A stretch of DNA of 63,149 bases, taken from the NCBI RefSeq assembly GCF_009208075.1, contig NZ_WFKJ01000012.1:1-63149 (forward strand), given 5' to 3'. The translations under genes were made by a program, and so were the position numbers. Of this stretch, positions 1-7,770 are shown piece after piece (position 1 is the first letter of the stretch; every line of letters begins with the position of its first letter). The DNA is from Poseidonibacter ostreae (GTDB lineage: Bacteria; Campylobacterota; Campylobacteria; Campylobacterales; Arcobacteraceae). The notes below the pieces were generated by a model. That model did no database searches, had not been told where the DNA came from, and saw only the letters and a program-made list of their open reading frames with translations.

Positions 1-1161
1 TAACTCTTTAATATTGTCTAATCCCTCACCATTATCTCTAATTTTTATATGAATTTCATCACCTTTTTCTCTCATATGAATACATAAAAGGTTCTCTCTA
101 TTCTCTTTAAATGCATATTTTAAAGAATTAACACATAGTTCATGTAATACCATTCCAATTTGAATACATCTATTTGTTGAAAAAATTAGCTCATCTATAT
201 GTAATTCTACATCTAATTTAGTATTTTGAGATATATATAATTCTTTAATATCCTCAATTAATTTTTTTATGTAGCCTTGTACATTTATATAGGCTAAATT
301 TTCTCCTAAATATAAGAACTCATGAACCAATGCCATTGTATTTATTCTACTTTTACTTTGCTTTAAAATATATCTTACTTCATCATCTTTTGCACGTCTA
401 AGTTGCATGGATAACAATGATGAGATTATTTCCATATTATTTTTAACCCTATGGTGAATTTCTTTTAATAAAATCTCTTTTTCATCTAAAGATTTTTGAA
501 GCTCTAGATTTATATTTGTAATTTTTTTATTTATCTCTTGTCTTTGAGTTAAATCTCTACCAAAAGCACAGATATACTCTTGCCCTGCATAACTGAATCC
601 ATGTCCAGAAACTTCTACAGGAAAAATTTCTCCATTTTTTCTTCTTTGAGTAGTTTCTAAAATCCAATTTTTAGTATTTCTAATTTTATACATAACATCT
701 TTAGCTGTTTTTCTATTAAAATTTGTATCCATTACTTCAAGATATTTTCCTAAAAGTTCTTCTTTTTTATATCCCAACATATTACAAGCAGCATCATTTA
801 AATAAACAATTTTTGCATCAATTGTAAACCAGTAAATTCCATCAACTGAATTATTTAAAGCAAACTCATAGGGCATCAGTCTTTCTTTATCTTTCTCTTT
901 TAAATCATTATAAGATCGGTCAATTCTTTTTATAACTTTTTGCATGTGATTTAATATTATAAAAACCAATAAACCCATTAACATAAAAAATAATAGGCCA
1001 ATAGTTAAAGGTCCTTGTTCACTTACATTATTATATTGAAAGAAAATTTTTATAAATTTATCTAAAGAAAGTATTCCAAATATTCCTGTTAAAAGATAAA
1101 AAATAGAAAATTTTACTGGAATATTTTTATTATTAAACAAATGCTTTTTTAATGGAATCAT
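1..1161 (-). CDS. Sensor histidine kinase, PAS + HisKA_2 type (C-terminus cut by window edge)
   Basis: The reading frame stays open to the window edge, giving 387 codons without a stop. Two hydrophobic segments lie near the N-terminus (about residues 15-30 and 50-70). A PAS domain follows at about 95-215, then a HisKA_2 phosphoacceptor region with EIHHRVKNNMEIISSLL, then the start of an HATPase domain with HELCVNSLKYAF and RDNGEG. The ATG is preceded by AAAGGA. It is divergent from the phenol hydroxylase operon across a 132-bp gap. I infer it senses a signal linked to phenol catabolism and acts with a response regulator encoded left of the window. No regulator is visible here, so the pairing is unproven. 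Confidence 0.85.
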   Translation of the reverse strand, partial: MIPLKKHLFNNKNIPVKFSIFYLLTGIFGILSLDKFIKIFFQYNNVSEQGPLTIGLLFFMLMGLLVFIILNHMQKVIKRIDRSYNDLKEKDKERLMPYEFALNNSVDGIYWFTIDAKIVYLNDAACNMLGYKKEELLGKYLEVMDTNFNRKTAKDVMYKIRNTKNWILETTQRRKNGEIFPVEVSGHGFSYAGQEYICAFGRDLTQRQEINKKITNINLELQKSLDEKEILLKEIHHRVKNNMEIISSLLSMQLRRAKDDEVRYILKQSKSRINTMALVHEFLYLGENLAYINVQGYIKKLIEDIKELYISQNTKLDVELHIDELIFSTNRCIQIGMVLHELCVNSLKYAFKENRENLLCIHMREKGDEIHIKIRDNGEGLDNIKEL

Positions 1162-1217
1162 ATCTTTATCCTTTTTTTCTTTGTATTCTATCAAATTTTT
1201 TTTTATTTAATTTTATT

Positions 1218-1250
1218 TGCGAATAATTTGCGATTTTATTTACATACTAT
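1218..1250 (+). promoter_or_regulatory. Phenol hydroxylase promoter: two 11-bp-spaced TGCGA boxes plus -10
   Basis: TGCGA occurs at 1218-1222 and again at 1229-1233, exactly 11 bp apart. Eleven nucleotides later comes TACTAT (1245-1250), a plausible -10. There is no good -35, and the repeats sit where it would be. The same layout recurs before dmpQ and before the porin gene. Direct repeats one helical turn apart that replace the -35 are characteristic of OmpR/PhoB-family activators. The binding protein is inferred, not seen. Confidence 0.6.
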
Positions 1251-1293
1251 TTCTTTGTTTTAAAAACTAAGAGTAATCTTATTAGGAGTTTTT

Positions 1294-1527
1294 ATGTATG
1301 AACTAATGCCAGAAGAAAAGAAATTTGTACAAATCATGGAAATTAGAGATGATGGATTTGTTGAATTTAATTTTGCAATTGGTGAAGCTGCTATGAACGT
1401 AGAACTTATTCTACCGTATAAAGCTTTTATCGAGTTCTGTCAAAATAATAGAGTCTCATTTTTTACAAAAGAGCAAGATACTGAAGTGTTAATTGATAAT
1501 GAAAATTGGCAATTTGGAATAAATTAA
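1294..1527 (+). CDS. dmpK: Phenol hydroxylase assembly subunit P0 (DmpK-like)
   Basis: This 77-residue protein matches the small first subunit of multicomponent phenol hydroxylases. In the family, DmpK is not part of the active oxygenase but helps to load iron into it. Typical family segments are visible (KKFVQIMEIRDDGFVEFNF and LPYKAFIEFC). It is first in the operon, 14 nt before dmpL, behind an AGGAG ribosome site. It is slightly shorter than the Pseudomonas protein. The call rests on both sequence and position. Confidence 0.85.
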   Translation: MYELMPEEKKFVQIMEIRDDGFVEFNFAIGEAAMNVELILPYKAFIEFCQNNRVSFFTKEQDTEVLIDNENWQFGIN

Positions 1528-1541
1528 ATTAAGGAAAAAAT

Positions 1542-2534
1542 ATGGAATTAAATATTGCAAGTGTTGAAATAGAACCCAAAAGACATACTTTTGGAAATGT
1601 TGCTAGAAGATTAGGTGAAGATAGACCAGCTTCAAGATATGAAGAAGCTATGTATGATGCACAACCAACTGAAAACTTTCATTACAGACCACAATGGGAA
1701 CCTGAATTTGAAATTTATGATAAGGCTAGAACAAAAATTAAGATGAATGATTGGTATGATCTATTAGATCCTAGAAAATTTCATTATATGACTTATGTAT
1801 CAACAAGAGCATCTCAAAATGCTGCAAATGTTCAAAGCTTTGATTTTATTGAAAAAAGATCATTAGTAAACTTTATAAAACAAGAAAATTTGCAAAAAGC
1901 TTTTGAATTCTTAACACCATTAAGACATTATGAATATGGTGCAAATATGAATAATCTAGCAATTGTTGATAGAGTTTATGGAACAGCAATGATGTCAGCT
2001 ACTATGTTTCATGCTGAAGATAGATTAGGAATGGCACAACATATTACAAAAATGATTTTATTACTTGGCAATAATGATGTTAAAAAACTTGACTCAGGTA
2101 AAGAAGCTTGGATGAATGATTCTAAATGGCAAGGTCTAAGAAAAGCTGTTGAAGATTCTTTAGTTGTAAAAGACCCAATTAGATTATTTGTTAAACAAAA
2201 TGTAGTTTTTGATGCTTTTGTAATTCCTTTAATGATTAATGAATTCTCAAAAGAGATGGCTGCTAATGATGAAATGGTAGTACCAATGCTTAGTGAATTT
2301 GTTACTTCATGGTATGAAGAAACAATTAAATGGATAGATAGCGTTGTAAAAGTAATGACTAATGAATCAAGTGAAAATAAAGAATTATTAACACAATGGA
2401 TTAAAGAAGATATTGAGATTATTGAAGTTGCAATGCAACCATTATCAGCATTTTCAAATAATTCAAGTGAATTATTAGCTTCAACTAAACTTGAATTAAT
2501 TAACAGATTAAATAAATCTGGAATAACGTTATAA
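1542..2534 (+). CDS. dmpL: Phenol hydroxylase P1, oxygenase beta subunit
   Basis: A 330-residue protein of the methane/phenol/toluene hydroxylase beta family. It pairs with DmpN in the (alpha-beta-gamma)2 oxygenase. It has the helical ferritin-like fold but no diiron ligand set, as is normal for the beta chain. Recognisable segments include YMTYVSTRASQNAANVQSFDF and AMMSATMFHAEDRLGMAQH. It lies between dmpK and dmpM with a 30-nt gap downstream. The length fits the family and no damage is seen. Confidence 0.93.
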   Translation: MELNIASVEIEPKRHTFGNVARRLGEDRPASRYEEAMYDAQPTENFHYRPQWEPEFEIYDKARTKIKMNDWYDLLDPRKFHYMTYVSTRASQNAANVQSFDFIEKRSLVNFIKQENLQKAFEFLTPLRHYEYGANMNNLAIVDRVYGTAMMSATMFHAEDRLGMAQHITKMILLLGNNDVKKLDSGKEAWMNDSKWQGLRKAVEDSLVVKDPIRLFVKQNVVFDAFVIPLMINEFSKEMAANDEMVVPMLSEFVTSWYEETIKWIDSVVKVMTNESSENKELLTQWIKEDIEIIEVAMQPLSAFSNNSSELLASTKLELINRLNKSGITL

Positions 2535-2564
2535 AAATTTAAATTAAATCTAAAAGGAAATTAA

Positions 2565-2840
2565 ATGTCAGGTAGTATCGCGTTATTATGCCTTCAATCA
2601 ACAGAAGATGGAAGAGCAATTGCAGAAGCAATAAGAGAAGATAATGAAGGTGTTGTAATTACAAATAAACCAGCAATGATTCAAATTGAACGAGCTGAGA
2701 AGATCACTGTAAATGCTTCAACAGTTTCTGAGCATTTAGGGAGAGATTGGGAACCAGAAGAATTACAATTAGTACTTATTTCTTTAGGTGGACAGATTGA
2801 AGAAACAGATGACGAGTTTATCGTTTACTGGAATAATTAA
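2565..2840 (+). CDS. dmpM: Phenol hydroxylase P2, effector/coupling protein
   Basis: A 91-residue MmoB/DmpM-family protein with no cofactor site. In characterised systems it binds the hydroxylase and couples NADH oxidation to substrate hydroxylation. The family pattern is clear: an N-terminal strand with IALLCLQSTEDGRAIAEAI and a C-terminal LVLISLGGQIEETDDEFIVYW. It has the normal length and sits in the canonical place between the two large oxygenase subunits. Confidence 0.92.
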   Translation: MSGSIALLCLQSTEDGRAIAEAIREDNEGVVITNKPAMIQIERAEKITVNASTVSEHLGRDWEPEELQLVLISLGGQIEETDDEFIVYWNN

Positions 2841-2880
2841 TAAATTAGTATAAAACTAATATATAAATAAGGAAGATATT

Positions 2881-4395
2881 ATGAGCGCAAACCAAAGAAA
2901 AAAAAGATTAAATAAAAAAGATGCATATAAATATATGACAAGACTTGGTTGGGATACAACTTACCAAAAAGAAGAAGATGTTTTTCCATATACAAATATG
3001 GAAGGTCTAAAAATTCATGATTGGGAAGCTTGGGAAGACCCTTTTAGAATGACAATGGATTCTTATTGGAAGTTACAAGCTGAAAAAGATAAAAAACTTT
3101 ATTCTATTATTGATGCCTTTGCACAAAATAATGCACAAAAAAACATTTCTGATGCAAGATATGTAAATGCACTAAAGTTATTTTTAACAGGTGTAACACC
3201 ACTAGAATATAAAGTTGTTCAAGGCTTCTCTCATGCAGCACGTGCCTTTAAAGGTGAGGGTGCTGCAATTGCTTGTCAAATGCAAGCAATTGATGAGTTA
3301 AGACACTTTCAAACTCAAGTTCATACTATGAGTCATTATAATAAATATTTTAATGGTTTTAGTGAGCATACAACAATGCATGATAGAGTATGGTATTTAT
3401 CAGTTCCAAAATCTTTTGGTGATGATGCAAGTACAGCTGGTCCTTTTGAATATTTAACTGCTATTTCATTCTCTTTTGAATTTGTTTTAACAAGTTTATT
3501 ATTTGTGCCTTTCATGAGTGGGGCAGCATATAATGGTGATATGGCAACTGTAACATTTGGATTCTCAGCACAAAGTGATGAATCAAGACATATGACACTT
3601 GGACTTTCAGCTATTAAATTTATGCTAGAACAAGATGCGGATAATGTTCCAATTGTTCAAAAGTGGATGGATAAATGGTTATGGAGAGGTTACAGAATGT
3701 TAGGTCTAGTAGCTATGATGATGGATTATATGTTACCTAATTCTCCAACTTCATGGGGTGAAGCAGTTGAGTTATATATTGAACAAAATTGTATGGCCTT
3801 ATATAAAGATTTAGAAAAGTATGGAATAAAAGCTCCAACAGATTTAATCAATACAATTGTTGCTGAAAAAGGACACTTATCTCATCAAGTATGGAATATT
3901 TTTTATAATCATACTAATGCAGCACCTTTCCACACATGGATGCCTGAAGAAGACAAAATGAATTGGTTAAGTGAAAAATACCCTGATACTTTTGACAAAT
4001 ATTATAGACCAATGTTTGAAAGATATATGGAATTAGAGAAAAAAGGTGAAAGATTCTATTCAGAAGTTTTACCTCTTGTTTGTCAAACATGTCAAATTCC
4101 TTTAGGGTTTACTGATATTGAGGGTGGAAATCCACATGTTTATACTCATAAAACATCTGAATATAATGGTGAGATTTTCCATACTTGTTCTGATGGATGT
4201 AAAGAGATATTTGATGCACAACCTGAAAAATATGTTCAATCTTGGTTACCTCCACATCAAATATTCCAAGGAAATTGCGGAGGTGCAACTATACCAGAAG
4301 TTTTAAAATGGTATAAAATTGAGCATGGACAAGACAATCTAGACTATGTAGGTTCACCTGATGAAGCTATGTGGAATAAATTAAAAAATAAGTAA
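2881..4395 (+). CDS. dmpN: Phenol hydroxylase P3, diiron oxygenase alpha subunit
   Basis: The catalytic subunit (504 residues) that converts phenol to catechol with O2. All six expected diiron ligands can be placed: E109, E139 and H142 (in DELRH), E200, and E234 and H237 (in DESRH). Their spacing is almost the same as in toluene/o-xylene monooxygenase. The C-terminal part (about 398-455) is a Cys-rich YHS-type zinc module with CQTC and HTCSDGC, common in phenol hydroxylases. A strong ribosome site (AAGGAAG) precedes the ATG. The gene looks intact. Confidence 0.97.
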   Translation: MSANQRKKRLNKKDAYKYMTRLGWDTTYQKEEDVFPYTNMEGLKIHDWEAWEDPFRMTMDSYWKLQAEKDKKLYSIIDAFAQNNAQKNISDARYVNALKLFLTGVTPLEYKVVQGFSHAARAFKGEGAAIACQMQAIDELRHFQTQVHTMSHYNKYFNGFSEHTTMHDRVWYLSVPKSFGDDASTAGPFEYLTAISFSFEFVLTSLLFVPFMSGAAYNGDMATVTFGFSAQSDESRHMTLGLSAIKFMLEQDADNVPIVQKWMDKWLWRGYRMLGLVAMMMDYMLPNSPTSWGEAVELYIEQNCMALYKDLEKYGIKAPTDLINTIVAEKGHLSHQVWNIFYNHTNAAPFHTWMPEEDKMNWLSEKYPDTFDKYYRPMFERYMELEKKGERFYSEVLPLVCQTCQIPLGFTDIEGGNPHVYTHKTSEYNGEIFHTCSDGCKEIFDAQPEKYVQSWLPPHQIFQGNCGGATIPEVLKWYKIEHGQDNLDYVGSPDEAMWNKLKNK

Positions 4396-4407
4396 AAGGA
4401 GAATAAG

Positions 4408-4767
4408 ATGGCAATTCAATCAATTGGAGAATATCCAATCATAATGAAAGATAAAGTAGAAAATTTTCATGGTAATCAATTAGTATTTATTATTTGGCAT
4501 GCACATAGAGTAGTTTGTTCTCCTAGAGCTTTCCCTTTACCACCACAAATGCCTTTCGGAGCATTATTAACAGATATTATTCCAGTATCTTATAAGATAG
4601 AACCAGATTATGAGCAATTAGATTTTGATACAACAGAAGTTATTTGGGAAGTTGATGGAAAAGTTATAACACCAGATTTTTCAAAGAGTTTAGAAGAAAA
4701 TGGTGTTGGTCATAAATCTCTTGTTAAATTTATAACACCTTCTTTAACAGGTAAAGTAGGAGCATAA
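4408..4767 (+). CDS. dmpO: Phenol hydroxylase P4, oxygenase gamma subunit
   Basis: A 119-residue DmpO/MmoZ-like protein, the small structural subunit of the oxygenase. Family features are the opening GEYPIIMKDKVENFHGNQLV and the central CSPRAFPLPPQMPFG. Its stop codon directly abuts the ATG of the reductase gene with no spacer, which suggests translational coupling. The length is typical. Confidence 0.92.
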   Translation: MAIQSIGEYPIIMKDKVENFHGNQLVFIIWHAHRVVCSPRAFPLPPQMPFGALLTDIIPVSYKIEPDYEQLDFDTTEVIWEVDGKVITPDFSKSLEENGVGHKSLVKFITPSLTGKVGA

Positions 4768-5826
4768 ATGGCTTGTAAATTAGAAATAGAACCAACAGGT
4801 GATATGGTAGATGTTCAAGAAGGTCAAACTCTTCTTGATGCTGCTTTAAGACAAGGTGTTTATCTTCCTCATGCTTGTAATCATGGACTTTGTGGAACTT
4901 GTAAAGTTGAAGTTCTAGAAGGTGAAGTTGATTTAGGTGATGCTTCTCCTTTTGCTTTAATGGAGAGTGAAAGAGATGATGGTTTTTGCTTAGCATGTAC
5001 TGCAACTGCCGATGAAGATGTAGTAATTGAAGCTGAAATTGATGTTGATATTGATGCTAGAAGTATCCCTATAAAAGATATTATGGGGACAGTAATAAAA
5101 AGAGAAATGCTTACACCTAGAATTTTAGGTCTTTGGATTGAACTTGATGAAGAAATTGATTTCCAAGCAGGACAATATATAAATTATCATGTTCCAGGAT
5201 TTGATGAGCCGCGAGCATTTTCACTTGCAAATCAACCAAGTACAGGAAAAGTTATTGAATTAAATATTGGAATTATTCCAGATGGAGAAGCAACTCCTTG
5301 GATTCATAATAATGTAAAAGTTGGAGATAGAAGAAAAATCACAGGACCTTTTGGAAGATTCTTTGTAAAAAGAAGTGCCCAAAAACCAATGATATTTTTT
5401 GCTGGTGGATCAGGACTTTCAAGTCCAAAATCAATGATCTTAGATGAATTAGAAAATGGATGTACTCAAGATATTACTCTTTTCCATGGTGCTAGAAATG
5501 AAGAAGAATTATACTATGCAGATATGTTTAGAGATTTAGAAAGTAAACATAAAAACTTTAGATATATTCCTGTTTTATCAGATAATAAAAATGAAAACTG
5601 GACAGGTGAAATAGGATTTACAAATGATGTAGCAAAAAAAATATACGATAATCAATTCACAGGACATAAAGCCTATCTTTGTGGACCTCCTATGATGAGT
5701 GATGCCTGTATAACAGCACTTATGCAAGGTAGATTATTTGAAAAAGATATTCATACTGAAAAGTTTTTTTCTAGAGCCGACTTATATAAAGAAGAAATTA
5801 AAAGCCCTCTATTTAAATCTATTTAA
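4768..5826 (+). CDS. dmpP: Phenol hydroxylase P5, FAD/[2Fe-2S] NADH reductase
   Basis: A 352-residue electron-transfer subunit carrying electrons from NADH to DmpN. The N-terminal plant-type ferredoxin domain has cluster cysteines C37, C42, C45 and C77. An FAD domain follows with RAFSLANQ and a GPFGRFF segment. The C-terminal NAD domain has FFAGGSGLSSPKSM and YLCGPPMMSDA. It is the last gene of the hydroxylase operon, followed by a strong hairpin. It is intact and of normal length. Confidence 0.96.
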   Translation: MACKLEIEPTGDMVDVQEGQTLLDAALRQGVYLPHACNHGLCGTCKVEVLEGEVDLGDASPFALMESERDDGFCLACTATADEDVVIEAEIDVDIDARSIPIKDIMGTVIKREMLTPRILGLWIELDEEIDFQAGQYINYHVPGFDEPRAFSLANQPSTGKVIELNIGIIPDGEATPWIHNNVKVGDRRKITGPFGRFFVKRSAQKPMIFFAGGSGLSSPKSMILDELENGCTQDITLFHGARNEEELYYADMFRDLESKHKNFRYIPVLSDNKNENWTGEIGFTNDVAKKIYDNQFTGHKAYLCGPPMMSDACITALMQGRLFEKDIHTEKFFSRADLYKEEIKSPLFKSI

Positions 5827-5836
5827 ACCTCTTGTA

Positions 5837-5870
5837 AAGATGAAAATTTTCTAATAAAAATTTTCATCTT
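5837..5870 (+). terminator. Perfect 14-bp hairpin after dmpP
   Basis: Arms at 5837-5850 and 5857-5870 are perfect complements around a 6-nt loop. There is no convincing T-run behind it, so it may be a weak terminator, or a stabilising or processing hairpin at the end of dmpKLMNOP. A new promoter-like site follows about 80 bp later. Confidence 0.45.
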
Positions 5871-5951
5871 CTTAAACTTCAAAGCAATTAATTAACAATC
5901 TATTTTTTAAAAAATTTAAACTTTTTAAAAAAAATAAAAAAAGTAATAATC

Positions 5952-5983
5952 GCGATTTTTATGCGAATTGTTTAAAGTATAGT
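5952..5983 (+). promoter_or_regulatory. meta-pathway promoter: 11-bp-spaced GCGA boxes plus -10
   Basis: GCGA occurs at 5952-5955 and 5963-5966, 11 bp apart. TATAGT follows at 5978-5983 after an 11-nt gap. This is the same layout as before dmpK and before the porin gene. It implies that dmpQ onward has its own promoter but is co-regulated with the hydroxylase operon. The leader to the dmpQ ATG is about 75 nt. Confidence 0.6.
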
Positions 5984-6066
5984 ACTAATACTTAAAAGGT
6001 AACTTTTAATTTAGATGACGATATGAGTTTTTTATTTATATTGTAAATTTCATCGAAGGGATAATT

Positions 6067-6375
6067 ATGAAACATAATATCTTTGTAAAAAACAAAGAAA
6101 AAGAAAGAGCTTGCAATGAAGATAAAAATCTTATGGATTCATTATCTGTTTGTCAAGATCTAGTTCCAAATGGTTGTCATAATGGAGCTTGTGGAATTTG
6201 TAAAATTACTATTCATAATGGTGAATATGAAAAGCTAAAAATGAATAGAAAACACATATCAGAAGATGAAGAGAGCTCGAATATAGTTTTAGCATGTCGA
6301 ACTTTTCCAAAAAGTGATATGGAAATCGAATTTATAGAAAAACCAAAATCTAAGCATTATACGCTTGGACATTAA
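6067..6375 (+). CDS. dmpQ: Plant-type [2Fe-2S] ferredoxin (DmpQ/XylT-like)
   Basis: A 102-residue ferredoxin with cluster cysteines C37, C42, C45 and C76. Proteins of this family reduce, and so reactivate, catechol 2,3-dioxygenase after its active-site iron has oxidised. Its position directly before dmpB (20-nt gap) supports that role. The N-terminus (many Lys/Glu) diverges from the Pseudomonas proteins. The ATG follows a GAAGGGA ribosome site. Confidence 0.88.
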   Translation: MKHNIFVKNKEKERACNEDKNLMDSLSVCQDLVPNGCHNGACGICKITIHNGEYEKLKMNRKHISEDEESSNIVLACRTFPKSDMEIEFIEKPKSKHYTLGH

Positions 6376-6395
6376 TTTAAATAAAAGGATTTAAA

Positions 6396-7340
6396 ATGGG
6401 AATTATGAGATTAGGTCATGTAGATATTAATGTATTAAATATTGAGGAATCAAGAACTTATTATGAAGAAATAATGGGATTAACAGTTACACGAGAAGAT
6501 AAAGATGGTACTTTGTATTTAAAATGTTGGGATGAGTGGGATAAATATAGTCTTGTTTTAAGACCAAGTGAAGAAGCTACATTTAACAAAATTGCATATA
6601 AAGTTAAAAATGATTCGGATTTAGATGATTTAAAAATTAAAGTTGAAAATTATGGTATTGAAACAAAGTTTTTAGAAGCAGGTGTTGTTACTGATTGTGG
6701 AAGAGTTTTATCTTTTACTTTACCAAGTGGACATTCATTCCAGTTATATGCGCAAAAAGAGTTCATTGGAAAAGATACAGGAGATACAAACCCTGCACCT
6801 TGGCCATTTAAAGGAAAAGGAATTAAAGCACATTGGATTGATCATGCATTATTAATGTGTCAAGGACCTGAAGCTGTTATGGAAGTTACTAAATTCTTTA
6901 TTGATATATTTGATTTTACATTAACAGAGCAAGTTACAGTTGGGCCTGATGGTTGTTTACAAGCTGCTACTTGGTTAACTTGTTCATCAACTCCTCATGA
7001 TATAGCATTTGTTGCAGGTGAAGAAGTTGGAATGCATCACTTTGCCTTCTTCTTAGATGGATGGAATGATATTTTAAGAGCAGCAGATGTTATGGCTATG
7101 CATAACGTAAAAATTGATGTTACACCTCAAAGACATGGTATTACAAGAGGTGAAACGATTTATTTCTTTGACCCATCAGGACATAGATTAGAAACTTTTG
7201 CAGGACTTGGGTATTTAGCTCAGCCTGATATGCCAGTTATTACATGGACTGAAGATGAATTATGGAGAGGAATTTTCTATCATACAGGTATTGAAAATGG
7301 TGCATTTACAACAGCCTACACATTACACGCATATAAATAG
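6396..7340 (+). CDS. dmpB: Catechol 2,3-dioxygenase
   Basis: A 314-residue extradiol ring-cleavage enzyme that opens catechol to 2-hydroxymuconic semialdehyde. It has two vicinal-oxygen-chelate domains, the C-terminal one catalytic. Likely iron ligands are H150 (in HWIDHALL), H214 or H215 (in VGMHHF) and E266 (in GHRLETF). These match H153, H214 and E265 of XylE closely. The family's closing SGHRLETFAG and the length are typical. The next gene begins one nucleotide after its stop. Confidence 0.96.
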   Translation: MGIMRLGHVDINVLNIEESRTYYEEIMGLTVTREDKDGTLYLKCWDEWDKYSLVLRPSEEATFNKIAYKVKNDSDLDDLKIKVENYGIETKFLEAGVVTDCGRVLSFTLPSGHSFQLYAQKEFIGKDTGDTNPAPWPFKGKGIKAHWIDHALLMCQGPEAVMEVTKFFIDIFDFTLTEQVTVGPDGCLQAATWLTCSSTPHDIAFVAGEEVGMHHFAFFLDGWNDILRAADVMAMHNVKIDVTPQRHGITRGETIYFFDPSGHRLETFAGLGYLAQPDMPVITWTEDELWRGIFYHTGIENGAFTTAYTLHAYK

Positions 7341-7341
7341 T

Positions 7342-7770
7342 ATGAATAGTGTAATAACAGAAAAAACAATATCAAGACAAGCCTCTAGTGAGGCTTGTCT
7401 TTTTGCAATTAAAAAAGCCGAAGAATTAAATATATCTATAAACGTAAGTGTTGTAGATAACAAAGGTTTGGAAATGGCTTTTTTAAGAATGGAAAACTCC
7501 TTTATTCATTCTATAGATATTGCAAAAGACAAAGCATATACTAGTGCAAGTTTTGGGTTTCCATCAGATACATGGACTAATGTTTTCAAAGAAATGCCAC
7601 ATTTAGAACAAGGTTTTTCTAATAGAGATAGATTAGTTCCTTTTGGTGGAGGATTACCAATATTTGATAAAGATAATGTAAAAGTTGGAGCAATTGGTGT
7701 TTCAGGTGGAACTGAAGAAGAAGATATTATATGTGCAAAGTTTGCAATTGAAAAGATAGGACTAAAATAA
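7342..7770 (+). CDS. GlcG/HbpS-family protein inside the meta operon
   Basis: A 142-residue protein of the GlcG/HbpS (DUF336) family, shown by NVSVVDNKGLEMAFLRM, the RLVPFGGGLPIF segment and AIGVSGGTEEED. Some family members bind haem or small molecules; its function here is unknown. I chose the ATG at 7342, directly behind the dmpB stop, because earlier in-frame starts lie inside dmpB. No strong ribosome site is seen, so coupled translation is likely. Its stop overlaps the dmpC ATG by 1 nt. Similar genes occur near some catechol operons, so a protective or accessory role is possible. Confidence 0.8.
   Translation: MNSVITEKTISRQASSEACLFAIKKAEELNISINVSVVDNKGLEMAFLRMENSFIHSIDIAKDKAYTSASFGFPSDTWTNVFKEMPHLEQGFSNRDRLVPFGGGLPIFDKDNVKVGAIGVSGGTEEEDIICAKFAIEKIGLK

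Noticed and set aside
1162-1293. Sigma54 promoter (GG-N10-GC) for DmpR-type control of the hydroxylase operon
   Set aside because: No GG-N10-GC pair with the right context was found between 1162 and 1293, and no DmpR/XylR-like gene is in the window.
4730-5005. Minus-strand ORF of 91 codons within dmpO/dmpP
   Set aside because: It is a shadow of the well-supported hydroxylase genes: low-complexity His/Leu/Lys text with no ribosome site or recognisable family.
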